Below are positions 51,354 through 59,790 of a stretch of 64,000 nucleotides of DNA, one piece after another; position 1 is the first letter of the stretch; every line of letters begins with the position of its first letter. The translations under genes were made by a program, and so were the position numbers. Location: assembly GCA_965225625.1 (NCBI GenBank), contig CBDDBH010000033.1:372001-436000 (forward strand). The letters are read 5' to 3'. Source of the DNA: CBDDBH01 sp965225625. GTDB lineage: Bacteria; Pseudomonadota; Gammaproteobacteria; JADZEE01. Below the pieces are notes generated by a model, which did not search any database, had not been told where the DNA came from, and worked only from the letters and a program-made list of their open reading frames with translations.

Positions 51354-53581
51354 CCTACCGGCAAGGCATCAGCCGTGGAAAACGCACGCAAGACATTAGC
51401 GGTAATGCGCGAGACATTGTTGTCGTAATCGTTGTGCGACAGGGCACCACACCAGGCAATCGAGCCGGTGGAGAAAACCGCACCATCGTTCGGGTATTCG
51501 AAGAAAACCAGATCTGCATGAACCCGGGGATCCACCGTGCCACCCTGTCTGGAATCGCTGATCAGTACTTCCTCGATCACATGTTGATAGGAATCCGAAT
51601 GACCGAACGAGGTCGCCAGCAACAATGCATGGGCGGGCGTGCCCAGCCGCTCGTCATAGCGGTCCAGCTCGAAACCCGCCGCGCCGTGACGCATCACCAA
51701 CGAGTCGAAATCCCCGATCACCTCATCGTCCACTCCGTCAAAAATGAACGCGGCGCGCGGATCGTAGCTTCCCGGTTGGCGCCGATACGGGCTGCTACTA
51801 TCGAAACCCTGGGCGGAAAAACCGACACCCACAAGCTGCTGTGGTGGCTTACCCCGCCAACGCCACAAACCGCCCGGCTCGCCCGAGAAGCTGTGATACA
51901 ACTCACCGGGTTCATGCTCCCAGGCGCGAATACCGTCGGCGCGCCGGATCTCTACCGCGTGCGGGCGACCAGGTGCGAACGAAGTGACCCAATAGAAACC
52001 GTTACCACCCAGGTACATGATGCGACCGCCGTTACGCAAATACGCCTGCAGTGCATCGAGCATCTCGTGCGACCAGTACTCCGGGTGGGTGCCCGTGACG
52101 ATGGTGCGATACGGTTGCAGTAATGCATTGCCTTCAGCATGCAATAAATGATCGGTAATGACGTCGTAGTTAAACTGCTGGGCTTCCAGCCAATCCACCA
52201 GATGCAGATCAGCGGGAAACTGATGTGGTGTCGCCAGTACCGTATGGTGAAATTCGGGTCGCATGTTGACGATCGGTCTGCGCGTCGAGGAATAACACAC
52301 GCCGCTGCCATCCTCGTGGAGATCATAAGTACTCAACAGATTGTTGGCGAAACAATAGTCGTAAGCAGCTTTGTGTAGCGTCGGATCCTTATTGGTGAAC
52401 AGGGCCTGCGGACCGTCGATCATGCGGTCGTTGGCATAGGCCAGATAACTCGCGGTCGGCACGAGAAACGCGATATCTGCCTTTGCCTGGCCAGCCGCAG
52501 GGCAGACAAACACCGGCAGATAATCATCAACCTCGCCAGACTTTACCCGTGCTGCATAGATTCCACTGCGCAGATCCTCAGGCACCTGCCACTCAAAGTC
52601 CGCGTCCCAGTGTGCGTCTTCCAGATCATCGGCGTGAAAATGTATCGCACCATACTGCGCCGGTGCGCGCAGATAGTTGTCTTCATTGCCGCTCCAGCCA
52701 TGCCCGCTCATCGCGCGCGCCGGCATCTGAATGGCAGTCCCATGCAGCGCGTTGGGGGATTCGTCGGTGACCCGTTCGCTGTCAAAATCGCGCGCGAAAC
52801 TCCAGGCGCCGACAATGGGACCGTCCACGCTACGCCAACCGCCCGCCTGCACGGATCGCAGTTCGTCCCGCGTCAGCGCCCGGCCAAATACAGCCGGCGC
52901 TTCGAGCTTGCCGTTGTAATGACGCTCGGTTAGTACTTGGCCACGGTCCTCGCCCGCGAAACAAGCCGCCATGATTAGCGGTGCTTTACAGGCTCCAATT
53001 GCAGCGGCCAGATCAGTGGACACTTCCGCGCCCGAGGTATCGTGTGGCCAATCGGCCAAGGGTCGCTGCACGAGTTGCGCCGTTGCAGTGGCTGCATCGA
53101 ACGCCGCCGCGATAAAGTACCAATGCCGGGCCAGCAGTCTCGCCTCGCTATGTATCTCTGCGACTGTGTTGCCGTCGCCTAGCCGCAGCGCCAGAGCGCC
53201 GTTGTCGTCTATAAGCAGCGCAAAACCGGCGTTTGCTTCAGGGTCCCACTTACCCATGATCCCCTGCGCGCCTTTGTCGGGCGTGGTCGGATATATCCAG
53301 CCCGTAATCGTAATAGAGGCAACTGCCGCTAAAACCGGAGCGTCGGCGACGATGACGCACGAGCCCGTGCGGATCGGCTGGACTCGCCCGGGATAATCGC
53401 GCTCAACGGCCGAGGTCACGGCTTCCAGCTTGAGACCGGGCCCTTTGGGATTGGGATCACCGTGGATAACACGAACAATCTCGGCCCGATACTCCGGCAA
53501 TTCGCTGCTTACCATGAATTTCACGGTTCCGCCGGGGCGTGTCGTCAATGGATCGGCATAACCGGTGAGCCTTATCGTCAT
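51350..53581 (-). CDS. N,N-dimethylformamidase large-subunit-like protein
   Basis: A 743-residue protein matching the DmfA2 family in length and layout. An N-terminal LamG/concanavalin-like domain (ASITITGWIYPTTPDKGAQG, HWYFIAAAFDAATATAQLV) is followed by the catalytic region: FLVPTASYLAYAND, NLLSTYDLHEDGSGV and VTGTHPEYWSHEML. Dimethylformamidase has an unusual mononuclear iron held by two Tyr and a Glu; the Tyr residues of the first two motifs and Glu of THPEYW are the likely equivalents. No small-subunit gene is adjacent. It starts the operon (AGGGG before the ATG) and is divergent from a GST gene. The substrate is probably an amide, not necessarily dimethylformamide. Confidence 0.85.
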   Translation of the reverse strand: MTIRLTGYADPLTTRPGGTVKFMVSSELPEYRAEIVRVIHGDPNPKGPGLKLEAVTSAVERDYPGRVQPIRTGSCVIVADAPVLAAVASITITGWIYPTTPDKGAQGIMGKWDPEANAGFALLIDDNGALALRLGDGNTVAEIHSEARLLARHWYFIAAAFDAATATAQLVQRPLADWPHDTSGAEVSTDLAAAIGACKAPLIMAACFAGEDRGQVLTERHYNGKLEAPAVFGRALTRDELRSVQAGGWRSVDGPIVGAWSFARDFDSERVTDESPNALHGTAIQMPARAMSGHGWSGNEDNYLRAPAQYGAIHFHADDLEDAHWDADFEWQVPEDLRSGIYAARVKSGEVDDYLPVFVCPAAGQAKADIAFLVPTASYLAYANDRMIDGPQALFTNKDPTLHKAAYDYCFANNLLSTYDLHEDGSGVCYSSTRRPIVNMRPEFHHTVLATPHQFPADLHLVDWLEAQQFNYDVITDHLLHAEGNALLQPYRTIVTGTHPEYWSHEMLDALQAYLRNGGRIMYLGGNGFYWVTSFAPGRPHAVEIRRADGIRAWEHEPGELYHSFSGEPGGLWRWRGKPPQQLVGVGFSAQGFDSSSPYRRQPGSYDPRAAFIFDGVDDEVIGDFDSLVMRHGAAGFELDRYDERLGTPAHALLLATSFGHSDSYQHVIEEVLISDSRQGGTVDPRVHADLVFFEYPNDGAVFSTGSIAWCGALSHNDYDNNVSRITANVLRAFSTADALPVG

Positions 53582-53736
53582 TGTTATAAGCCCCTGGACT
53601 AAGCTGCATTTTGCAATATCCGGGCTAAACTACCGCAGTCACTGTGCCGCATCCAGCTATGGTGCGAGATCTTGTTGTGCTGCACCGCCAATGCTTCATA
53701 ATCTGCCCGCTAATAATTCCGGGAGATCAATCAATC

Positions 53737-54783
53737 ATGCCAAACAATGACCTAGAAGCTCTGGTTGCGGCCGCCAACGCTGATCTCACCGATCCGCACC
53801 GAAACATGGTGATGCGCCCTCGCGGTGACCAAACCCCGCGGTTCGAGTTGTACCACGCAGGCACGTCGATGTGTTCGCAGAAATGCCGCGTTGTGCTGCA
53901 CGAAAAAGGCATCCCTTACACCTCTCATGAGATGGTCATTCTATCCGGCAAGGGAATTTTTACTGAAGAGTTCTCTGCAGCGGAAAACTACCGGCCCAGC
54001 TACGTGCGACTACGCATGGCCGGTGGGGCTGACTTAGGTGTGGATTACGCCGTCGAGCACACAGGCGTTTCGTCGGTCGAAACTGAAGGCTTCGATCCGT
54101 GCGTGGTTCCGCTGTTGGTCGATCACGAGAAAGGAAAAATCATCGTCGATTCCCTGCGCATCATCGAACACATCGACGCCGAGGTTCCAGATCCGATTCA
54201 ATTGATCCCCACGGACCCACAGGCACGGGCAGCGGTTATGCATCAGGTCGAAATTGTCGATCAGACGCCCCATCCCGGCATTCTCTACGGCTTCCATCCG
54301 GAGGATGATCGCCGCCCGGATTTTATCGTCGGTGTCATGGGTGAGGTTCATGACAATAAATGTAAAGCGCTGCAAATGTTTATCGATGAGCAAAGTGACA
54401 ACGCAACGCTGGTCGAGGCGTACACCAGCAAAATAGCCAAGGAGCTGGCGGGCAAAGCCCTGGCGTTTGATCCTGAGCGCCAGCGTGGCGTGCGTCAGCG
54501 CTTCCAGGACATCATCAACGCGCTCGATGCGCAATTGGGCGCGCACGCAAACCCCTGGATATGTGGCGAGGACTTCACGATGGCAGATGCCGTGTGGGGG
54601 ATCAGCTTGTTTCGGATCCAATGGCTGGGTCTAAGCGTATTGTGGGACGGCTTGCCACGCGTGAAGGAATACACCGCACTTGTGTACAGCCGACCGTCGG
54701 TGTTGGAGGATGTCATTCGATGGCCAAACCCGATGCCACCCTCACCGTATACCGCGGAGCTTGAGGGCAAAGAAGCCGCCTAA
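53737..54783 (+). CDS. Glutathione S-transferase family protein, dehalogenase/etherase-like
   Basis: A 348-residue GST. The thioredoxin-fold N-domain has RFELYHAGTSMCSQKCRVVL with Ser44 and Cys46, comparable with the SxCS segment of tetrachlorohydroquinone dehalogenase (PcpC), and ends in VPLLVDHEKGKIIVDSLRII. The helical C-domain includes PWICGEDFTMADAVWGISLF. It is longer than typical GSTs (about 210-250) because of inserts after residue 75. ATG 53737 follows GGGAG. It may remove a halide or cleave an aryl ether using glutathione; the class comparison is by eye. Confidence 0.85.
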   Translation: MPNNDLEALVAAANADLTDPHRNMVMRPRGDQTPRFELYHAGTSMCSQKCRVVLHEKGIPYTSHEMVILSGKGIFTEEFSAAENYRPSYVRLRMAGGADLGVDYAVEHTGVSSVETEGFDPCVVPLLVDHEKGKIIVDSLRIIEHIDAEVPDPIQLIPTDPQARAAVMHQVEIVDQTPHPGILYGFHPEDDRRPDFIVGVMGEVHDNKCKALQMFIDEQSDNATLVEAYTSKIAKELAGKALAFDPERQRGVRQRFQDIINALDAQLGAHANPWICGEDFTMADAVWGISLFRIQWLGLSVLWDGLPRVKEYTALVYSRPSVLEDVIRWPNPMPPSPYTAELEGKEAA

Positions 54784-54798
54784 CCACGCTGTGCGAGT

Positions 54799-55764
54799 AT
54801 GACAATGGCGTTTTTCCCGGGAGCAACGTTCCCGCCGCGATTAAAGATGCCTCGTTGGGCTTTGTTGCTGAGTGTGTTCGCGCCGCCGCTGGTATTGGCG
54901 TCATCGCCGGAAGAGGCCGAGGCGGTCGATCTGCGTTACCAGCGCGGCTGGTACATGGCGGAGGCAATAGGCGACTGTCAAGGCTGTCACACCAAGCGCA
55001 ATCCCCCCGACTTCAGCGTTCCGTTTGGCGAAGAGTGGGCCGGCGGCGAAGAGTTCGGCTGGGATTGGAAGTTACCGGGCTCATTCGTGACGCCTAATCT
55101 GACGCCGGATGTGGAAACTGGTCTGGGCACCTGGACCACGGACGATATCAAGAACGCCATACGCAACGGCTTCGATAAAGACGGGCAGCGTCTGTTTCCG
55201 CTGATGCCTTCGCATTATTACCAGTCGATGTCGGATGACGATCTGGACGATCTGGTTTATTACCTGCAAAAACTGCCTGCGCGAAAAAAGCCCATGGAGC
55301 AGGAAACTGAGCTGAGTATTGCGCGCGAAGATATCCCGCCCCTGCCGCTGGTAACCCATGTTCCAACGCCAGCGGCTGATCCGGTATCCCGCGGCCGCTA
55401 TATCGTCGTTACAGCCAATTGCCTGACCTGCCACACAACGACCGAGAAGGGGCGACACATCGAATCTCGGTATATGGCGGGCGGTGTCCTGATCACCGCA
55501 CCGTGGGCGACGGTCGTTCCTCCCAATATTACGCCGGCCGAAAAAACCGGCGTCGCCGGCTATACCGAGGAAGAGTTCTTTCGCCTGATGCGAACCGGCA
55601 TTAAGCGCAACGGCGCGAGACTGCTGTTTAATTACATGCCATGGTACGTTTACAAGAACATGACCGACGCCGACATCCAGGCGGTTTACGCTTACATGAT
55701 GTCAGTGCCACCCATCGAGAACGACGTCAACGACCCGAAGAATCAGTTTCCGTTAGGCAATTGA
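54799..55764 (+). CDS. Diheme c-type cytochrome, periplasmic
   Basis: A cytochrome with two heme sites, GDCQGCHTKR and ANCLTCHTTT, in two similar halves. Axial Met ligands are probably those in LFPLMPSHYYQSMSDDDL and LFNYMPWYVYKNMTDADI, the pattern of cytochrome subunits of membrane alcohol or aldehyde dehydrogenases and nicotinate dehydrogenase. A hydrophobic N-terminus gives export; ATG 54847 (start MPRWALLLSVFAPP) yields a tidier signal peptide than ATG 54799. It is co-directional with the GST gene, 15 bases apart. It would take electrons from a periplasmic dehydrogenase, whose identity is unclear. Confidence 0.88.
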   Translation: MTMAFFPGATFPPRLKMPRWALLLSVFAPPLVLASSPEEAEAVDLRYQRGWYMAEAIGDCQGCHTKRNPPDFSVPFGEEWAGGEEFGWDWKLPGSFVTPNLTPDVETGLGTWTTDDIKNAIRNGFDKDGQRLFPLMPSHYYQSMSDDDLDDLVYYLQKLPARKKPMEQETELSIAREDIPPLPLVTHVPTPAADPVSRGRYIVVTANCLTCHTTTEKGRHIESRYMAGGVLITAPWATVVPPNITPAEKTGVAGYTEEEFFRLMRTGIKRNGARLLFNYMPWYVYKNMTDADIQAVYAYMMSVPPIENDVNDPKNQFPLGN

Positions 55765-55828
55765 ACGGCGGCAATCGCATTTTCGAGGCCGATCGCTACC
55801 TCTCATCCGCAGCTAAGGGAGAACGACT

Positions 55829-56908
55829 ATGACAAAGCGCGTAACGAGTGATTTCATGCTGGTAGGCAGTCTGCCCCTGGAGTCGACGGAGGATGCGCTG
55901 CGTGCCGGCAGTGAACTGTTCGGCGACTGCTGCTTTGCGTTGCCCGACGGCGAAACCGGAGAACGCTGGCTGTGGGTCGTTTACGAGGCGTATCGACTGT
56001 GGCGCCCGCATCCGCAAATCGAAACCGTGCATGTGCCAACGGACTCCCCGCCGGGTCTGCCCGACTGGGTCCCCGGGCACTGGTGGGATCTGTGGACATT
56101 TCGGATCCCGCCGGCGGTCTCCAAGCTCGAATTCGAGCGCTGGCCGCGTATGGACGACGCCATCGAGTCGTATCAACAGTTCAAGGCTTTACGTGACGAG
56201 GGGGCAATCCCCGAAGGTGTGCGCTTCCAGATTGGATTGCCGTTCCCCGGCAGCGCGATGGGTAACTGGTTCCGCGAAGACTACGACCGGGCGTTTGATA
56301 TCCTTGCACCCGCGTATACCGACCTCGCAATCCGTGAACTCGCCCGACTTTTCGAACACGCGCCCGCGCAGGACATAGCCATTCAGTGGGACGTCTGCGT
56401 CGAGGTGTTGGATCTGGAAGGCACGATTCTCTGGATGCCCAAGGAAACCGCCTGGGAACGCTATACCAAATTCATCGAACCGCTGGCGCAAGCCGTGCCC
56501 GTGGAGGCGTTGCTAGGCTACCACCTGTGCTACGGAACCTTTCCGCAATGGCCTATGCACGAAGCCGACGACATGGGGTTGGTCGTGCGCATGGCCAACG
56601 CCGCCGTGGCCGGCGCCGGACGCCCGGTTGATTTCCTGCACCTCGCCGGACCAACCAGCCTGCGCAGCGATGACGATGCGTTTTACGCACCGTTAAAGAA
56701 TATGGAAGCGGGCGATGCGCGTGTGTTCCTAGGCCTGGCCATGAACGGCGACGGCGCTACTGGCCTGAAAATCCGCCAGGCCAGGGCCCGGCGCTACCTG
56801 CCCGACTTCGGCGTCGCCAACTACTGTGGATTCGGCCGCCAGCCCGGCGTCGCGCCGATGGATACACTGCGCGCCCACCGCAAGCTGGTGGATGCATTCC
56901 ACGGTTGA
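55829..56908 (+). CDS. Unknown protein, possible MetE/UROD-like TIM barrel
   Basis: A 359-residue soluble protein I cannot name firmly. LVGSLPLEST at the start and ALPDGETGERWLWV recall the barrel of cobalamin-independent methionine synthase and uroporphyrinogen decarboxylase relatives. Internal GYHLCYGTFPQWPMHEAD and VDFLHLAGP would lie on later strands. A zinc site like that of MetE could be formed by His and Cys in GYHLCYG, but this is tentative. It follows the cytochrome gene by 64 bases and ends 23 bases before the long inverted repeat. Methyl transfer or C1 chemistry is one possibility. Confidence 0.65.
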   Translation: MTKRVTSDFMLVGSLPLESTEDALRAGSELFGDCCFALPDGETGERWLWVVYEAYRLWRPHPQIETVHVPTDSPPGLPDWVPGHWWDLWTFRIPPAVSKLEFERWPRMDDAIESYQQFKALRDEGAIPEGVRFQIGLPFPGSAMGNWFREDYDRAFDILAPAYTDLAIRELARLFEHAPAQDIAIQWDVCVEVLDLEGTILWMPKETAWERYTKFIEPLAQAVPVEALLGYHLCYGTFPQWPMHEADDMGLVVRMANAAVAGAGRPVDFLHLAGPTSLRSDDDAFYAPLKNMEAGDARVFLGLAMNGDGATGLKIRQARARRYLPDFGVANYCGFGRQPGVAPMDTLRAHRKLVDAFHG

Positions 56909-56931
56909 CACCAGTCCACGCAAAGCAGGCA

Positions 56932-57050
56932 TCAATAAATGGGGGTCAGATAAATGGTGGTCGATAAATGGGGGTCAGATACACATTTTAAAAAAATGTG
57001 TATCTGACCCCCATTTATCGACCACCATTTATCTGACCCCCATTTATTGA
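56932..57050. repeat. Perfect 58-bp inverted repeat with 3-base loop, built of GGGGGTCAGATA units
   Basis: Bases 56932-56989 are the exact complement of 56993-57050, with AAA as loop. Each arm holds two copies of ATAAATGGGGGTCAGATA (56935-56952 and 56964-56981 in the left arm) at 29-base spacing, joined by AATGGTGGTCG. The inner part, GGGGTCAGATACACATTT, also occurs once at 7534-7551 (opposite strand). It fills the gap between two convergent genes, so it could act as a bidirectional terminator. Its composition points to a mobile REP-like element; no transposase is nearby. Confidence 0.9.
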
Positions 57051-57058
57051 GAAATAAT

Positions 57059-58822
57059 CTACGCGATAGTGGCCACCGCCTGACCTTCTTCAACCGCGTC
57101 ACCGACCGCTACGGTAATCGCGGCGACAGTACCAGCCTTATGCGCGGTCACCTCAATTTCCATCTTCATAGCCTCAATGATCATCACCGGATCACCTTCG
57201 TCGATCGGATCACCAGGCTTCACCACAATTTCGAGCACATTTCCTGCTAACTGGGTTTCCACCGGAGAACCCTCAGCCACTGCCGCCGCGGCAGGCGCCA
57301 CCTGACTCACACTACCGCCTTCGTTGACGTTGACGCTGTACTGACGGCCGTCAACGGTGACGTTGTAAACGCCGCTGCGTAAACCCGCGGCGGTGACAGC
57401 GGGCGCGGTAGCGACCGACTGCGATTCACCGTCAGGTACCGGTTCGAACGCCGAGGGATCGTCGCGATTTTCTAGAAACCGCATTGCGGTTGGTCCAAAC
57501 AGTGCAAACGTCAGCACATCATCGACCTTGGCATCGGCCAGTCGAATGGATTTCTCAGCCGCCGACTTATCAAGTTCCTGCTCGAAGCGATCCAACTCCG
57601 GTTCGAGCAGATCCGCCGGTCGGCAGGTAACGGGCTGGGCGCCGTTCAAGGCGCGTTGTTGCAACTCCGCATTCAACGGCGCGGGCGTGGCGCCGTATTC
57701 ACCCTTGAGCACGCCGGTTGTTTCTTTGGTCAGCGTTTTGTAACGCTCGCCAGACAAAACATTGATCACCGACTGCGAACCGACGATTTGAGAAGTGGGC
57801 GTTACCAACGCAATGTAACCCAGATCCTCGCGCACCTTCGGGATCTCCTCGAGCACTTCATCGAAACGATCCGTGGCCTTTTGTTCGCGTAATTGATTTT
57901 CCAGATTAGTCAGCATTCCGCCCGGCACCTGGGCTACCAGAATGCGCGAATCCACGCCACGCAATGAGCCTTCGAATTTCGCATACTTCTTGCGCACGAC
58001 GCGGAAATAAGCCGCTATCTCCTCCAACAACTCTATATCCAGGCCGGTGTCGCGTTCGCCGCCCTCGAGGATCGCGACCAGTGACTCGGTTGCGGAATGT
58101 CCGTAGGTCGAACTCATGCTGGATATCGCCGTATCGACGTTGTCGATACCCGCCTCTATGCACTTCACGTAGGTCGCGGTGGATAAACCGGTTGTGGCGT
58201 GGCATTGGATGTGAACCGGGATCTTCAATGTTTCCTTTAGTCTTTTGACCAGTTCAAAACCAACGTAGGGTTTGAGCAACCCGGCCATGTCCTTGATACA
58301 AATCGAATGCGCCCCCATGTCCTCGATCTGGCGTGCCAGCTCGCACCACAGATCTATCGTATGCACCGGGCTGACCGTATAGGAAATGGTGCCTTGCGCA
58401 TGCTTGTCGTTGTCGATGACGGCCTGGATCGCCGTCTCCAGATTGCGCGGGTCATTCATTGCGTCGAATACGCGAAACACGTCGATGCCGCTTGCAGCCG
58501 CGCGCTCGACGAATTTGCGCACGACATCGTCTGCGTAATGCCGGTAACCGAGAATGTTCTGCCCGCGAAACAGCATTTGCTGCGGCGTATTGGGCATGGC
58601 GGCTTTGAGTTCGCGGATCCGCTCCCAGGGATCTTCGCCCAGGTAGCGGATACAGGCATCGAACGTAGCACCACCCCAGGACTCCAGCGACCAGAAGCCC
58701 ACCTGGTCCAGCTTGCCCGCAATAGGCAACATATCGTCAAGCCGCATGCGGGTCGCCAACAAGGATTGATGGGCGTCGCGCAAGACGAGTTCGGTAATAC
58801 CCAGCGGATTTGTAGCGTTCAT
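57059..58822 (-). CDS. oadA: OadA-like biotin carboxyltransferase (oxaloacetate decarboxylase alpha/pyruvate carboxylase subunit B)
   Basis: A 587-residue protein with an N-terminal HMGL-like TIM barrel (ITELVLRDAHQSLLATRMRL), a conserved carboxyltransferase domain (PVHIQCHATTGLSTATYVKC) and a C-terminal biotinyl domain with the target Lys553 in IIEAMKMEIEV. It acts either as the alpha subunit of the Na+-pumping oxaloacetate decarboxylase or as the transcarboxylase half of a split pyruvate carboxylase. The membrane subunits (oadB, oadG) and the biotin carboxylase are absent from the window. Linker repeats of Ala/Pro before the biotinyl domain are normal. Its end abuts the long inverted repeat. 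Confidence 0.92.
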   Translation of the reverse strand: MNATNPLGITELVLRDAHQSLLATRMRLDDMLPIAGKLDQVGFWSLESWGGATFDACIRYLGEDPWERIRELKAAMPNTPQQMLFRGQNILGYRHYADDVVRKFVERAAASGIDVFRVFDAMNDPRNLETAIQAVIDNDKHAQGTISYTVSPVHTIDLWCELARQIEDMGAHSICIKDMAGLLKPYVGFELVKRLKETLKIPVHIQCHATTGLSTATYVKCIEAGIDNVDTAISSMSSTYGHSATESLVAILEGGERDTGLDIELLEEIAAYFRVVRKKYAKFEGSLRGVDSRILVAQVPGGMLTNLENQLREQKATDRFDEVLEEIPKVREDLGYIALVTPTSQIVGSQSVINVLSGERYKTLTKETTGVLKGEYGATPAPLNAELQQRALNGAQPVTCRPADLLEPELDRFEQELDKSAAEKSIRLADAKVDDVLTFALFGPTAMRFLENRDDPSAFEPVPDGESQSVATAPAVTAAGLRSGVYNVTVDGRQYSVNVNEGGSVSQVAPAAAAVAEGSPVETQLAGNVLEIVVKPGDPIDEGDPVMIIEAMKMEIEVTAHKAGTVAAITVAVGDAVEEGQAVATIA

Positions 58823-58898
58823 GATCTCCGGAAAGGTCAGCCTGTGGTGAATTCTGGCGGGCTACTATATTAAGTTAACTCATCAGCCGCAAACGGCC

Positions 58899-59402
58899 TC
58901 AACTATCATCGCCGCGCTGTTTGCGCATTTCATCCAGTGCCTGTCTGGCGGCTGCAATGATGTTCTGATATCCCGTGCAGCGACACAGGTTCGAGGCAAG
59001 CAGATCGGTGAGCTCGGCTTCGGCAAATTCGGGATCCCGCTCCAGCGCTCCGGCCAGCAGCATCAGGAAACCGGGCGTACAAAAGCCGCATTGCAACGCA
59101 TGATGCTCAACGAACGCGCGCTGCAACGCGTGCAGTTCATCACCGTCGGCCAGGCTTTCCACGGTCCGGATCGAGCGGCCATCTGCCTGCACGGCGAACA
59201 TCAAGCACGAACGCAGCGTATCGCCATCGACCAATACCGTACAGGCGCCACACACACCGTGTTCGCAGCCGAGATGGGTACCGGTGAGCGCACAATCCTC
59301 GCGCAGCGTATCGCCCAGCGTCTTTCGTGGATCCACGGCAATCCGGTAGTCACTACCATTGACCTGAAGCGTCACATCCACGCGTGTCGTCGCAACACTC
59401 AT
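58899..59402 (-). CDS. 2Fe-2S small subunit of a molybdenum hydroxylase (CoxS-like)
   Basis: A 167-residue iron-sulfur subunit, intact. The plant-type cluster is CEHGVCGACTVLVDGDTLRSC and the C-terminal cluster HALQCGFCTPGF ... LCRCTGYQNI, all eight Cys present. I set ATG 59402, which overlaps the stop of the FAD-subunit remnant (ATGA); a longer open frame reaching 59726 merely runs through the broken FAD gene. The family passes electrons from the molybdenum site to FAD. Since its own large and FAD subunits are damaged, it may be non-functional or serve the orphan large subunit at 22617. Confidence 0.9.
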   Translation of the reverse strand: MSVATTRVDVTLQVNGSDYRIAVDPRKTLGDTLREDCALTGTHLGCEHGVCGACTVLVDGDTLRSCLMFAVQADGRSIRTVESLADGDELHALQRAFVEHHALQCGFCTPGFLMLLAGALERDPEFAEAELTDLLASNLCRCTGYQNIIAAARQALDEMRKQRGDDS

Positions 59403-59790
59403 AGATTGCCACCCGCTTCGCCGCCCAGTGCTTGTAGCAACGCCCGCCGAACGACTGTTTGCACCAGCCGGCGATGATAGTCGGCGTCGGTCTGCGCATC
59501 CTCCAATGGCACGATCGCCGTGGCGGCCGCCTGCGCTGCTGCGGGCAACCCGCGCAAGCAACTTGCCCACCGGCCCGTCGGTCACGGGCTTGTGAAAATC
59601 TGCGTGCGGCACCAGCGCACCGACGATGAGACTACCATCGCGCTCCTCGATTCGGCTCAATTCGGCAATGCCGTTGATGTCCACCAAGTGCGATGGATAG
59701 GCCACACGCAGCGCCATCATCGGCACCAGACTTTGTCCGCCTGCCAGGACCCGGCCGTCTTCATCGCCGACAACGTTGCCGGCGACAGCG
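59399..59790 (-). pseudogene. Remnant of the FAD-binding (CoxM-like) subunit gene
   Basis: Only about 130 of the usual 280 codons remain. The 5' piece reads GRVLAGGQSLVPMMALRVAY and DGSLIVGALVPHADF; its normal first 25 or so residues are missing, replaced by the end of the large-subunit gene. After VGKLLA the sequence jumps to the family's C-terminus in a different frame (AIVPLEDAQTDADYHRRLVQ, VVRRALLQALGG), so most of the FAD-binding and central domain is deleted. The stop overlaps the CoxS start as in intact operons, showing the ancestral layout. No FAD subunit can be made. Confidence 0.8.

Noticed and set aside
56935..57050. A possible short CRISPR-like array (repeated GGGGGTCAGATA units)
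   Set aside because: There are only two units per arm, arranged as one large palindrome without unique spacers, and no cas genes are present.
59399..59726. An apparent fusion of FAD-subunit N-terminus with the 2Fe-2S subunit (one open frame from 59726 to 58899)
   Set aside because: The frame passes through a deleted and frameshifted FAD-subunit gene. The small subunit has its own ATG (59402) overlapping the remnant's stop, so the fusion is accidental.
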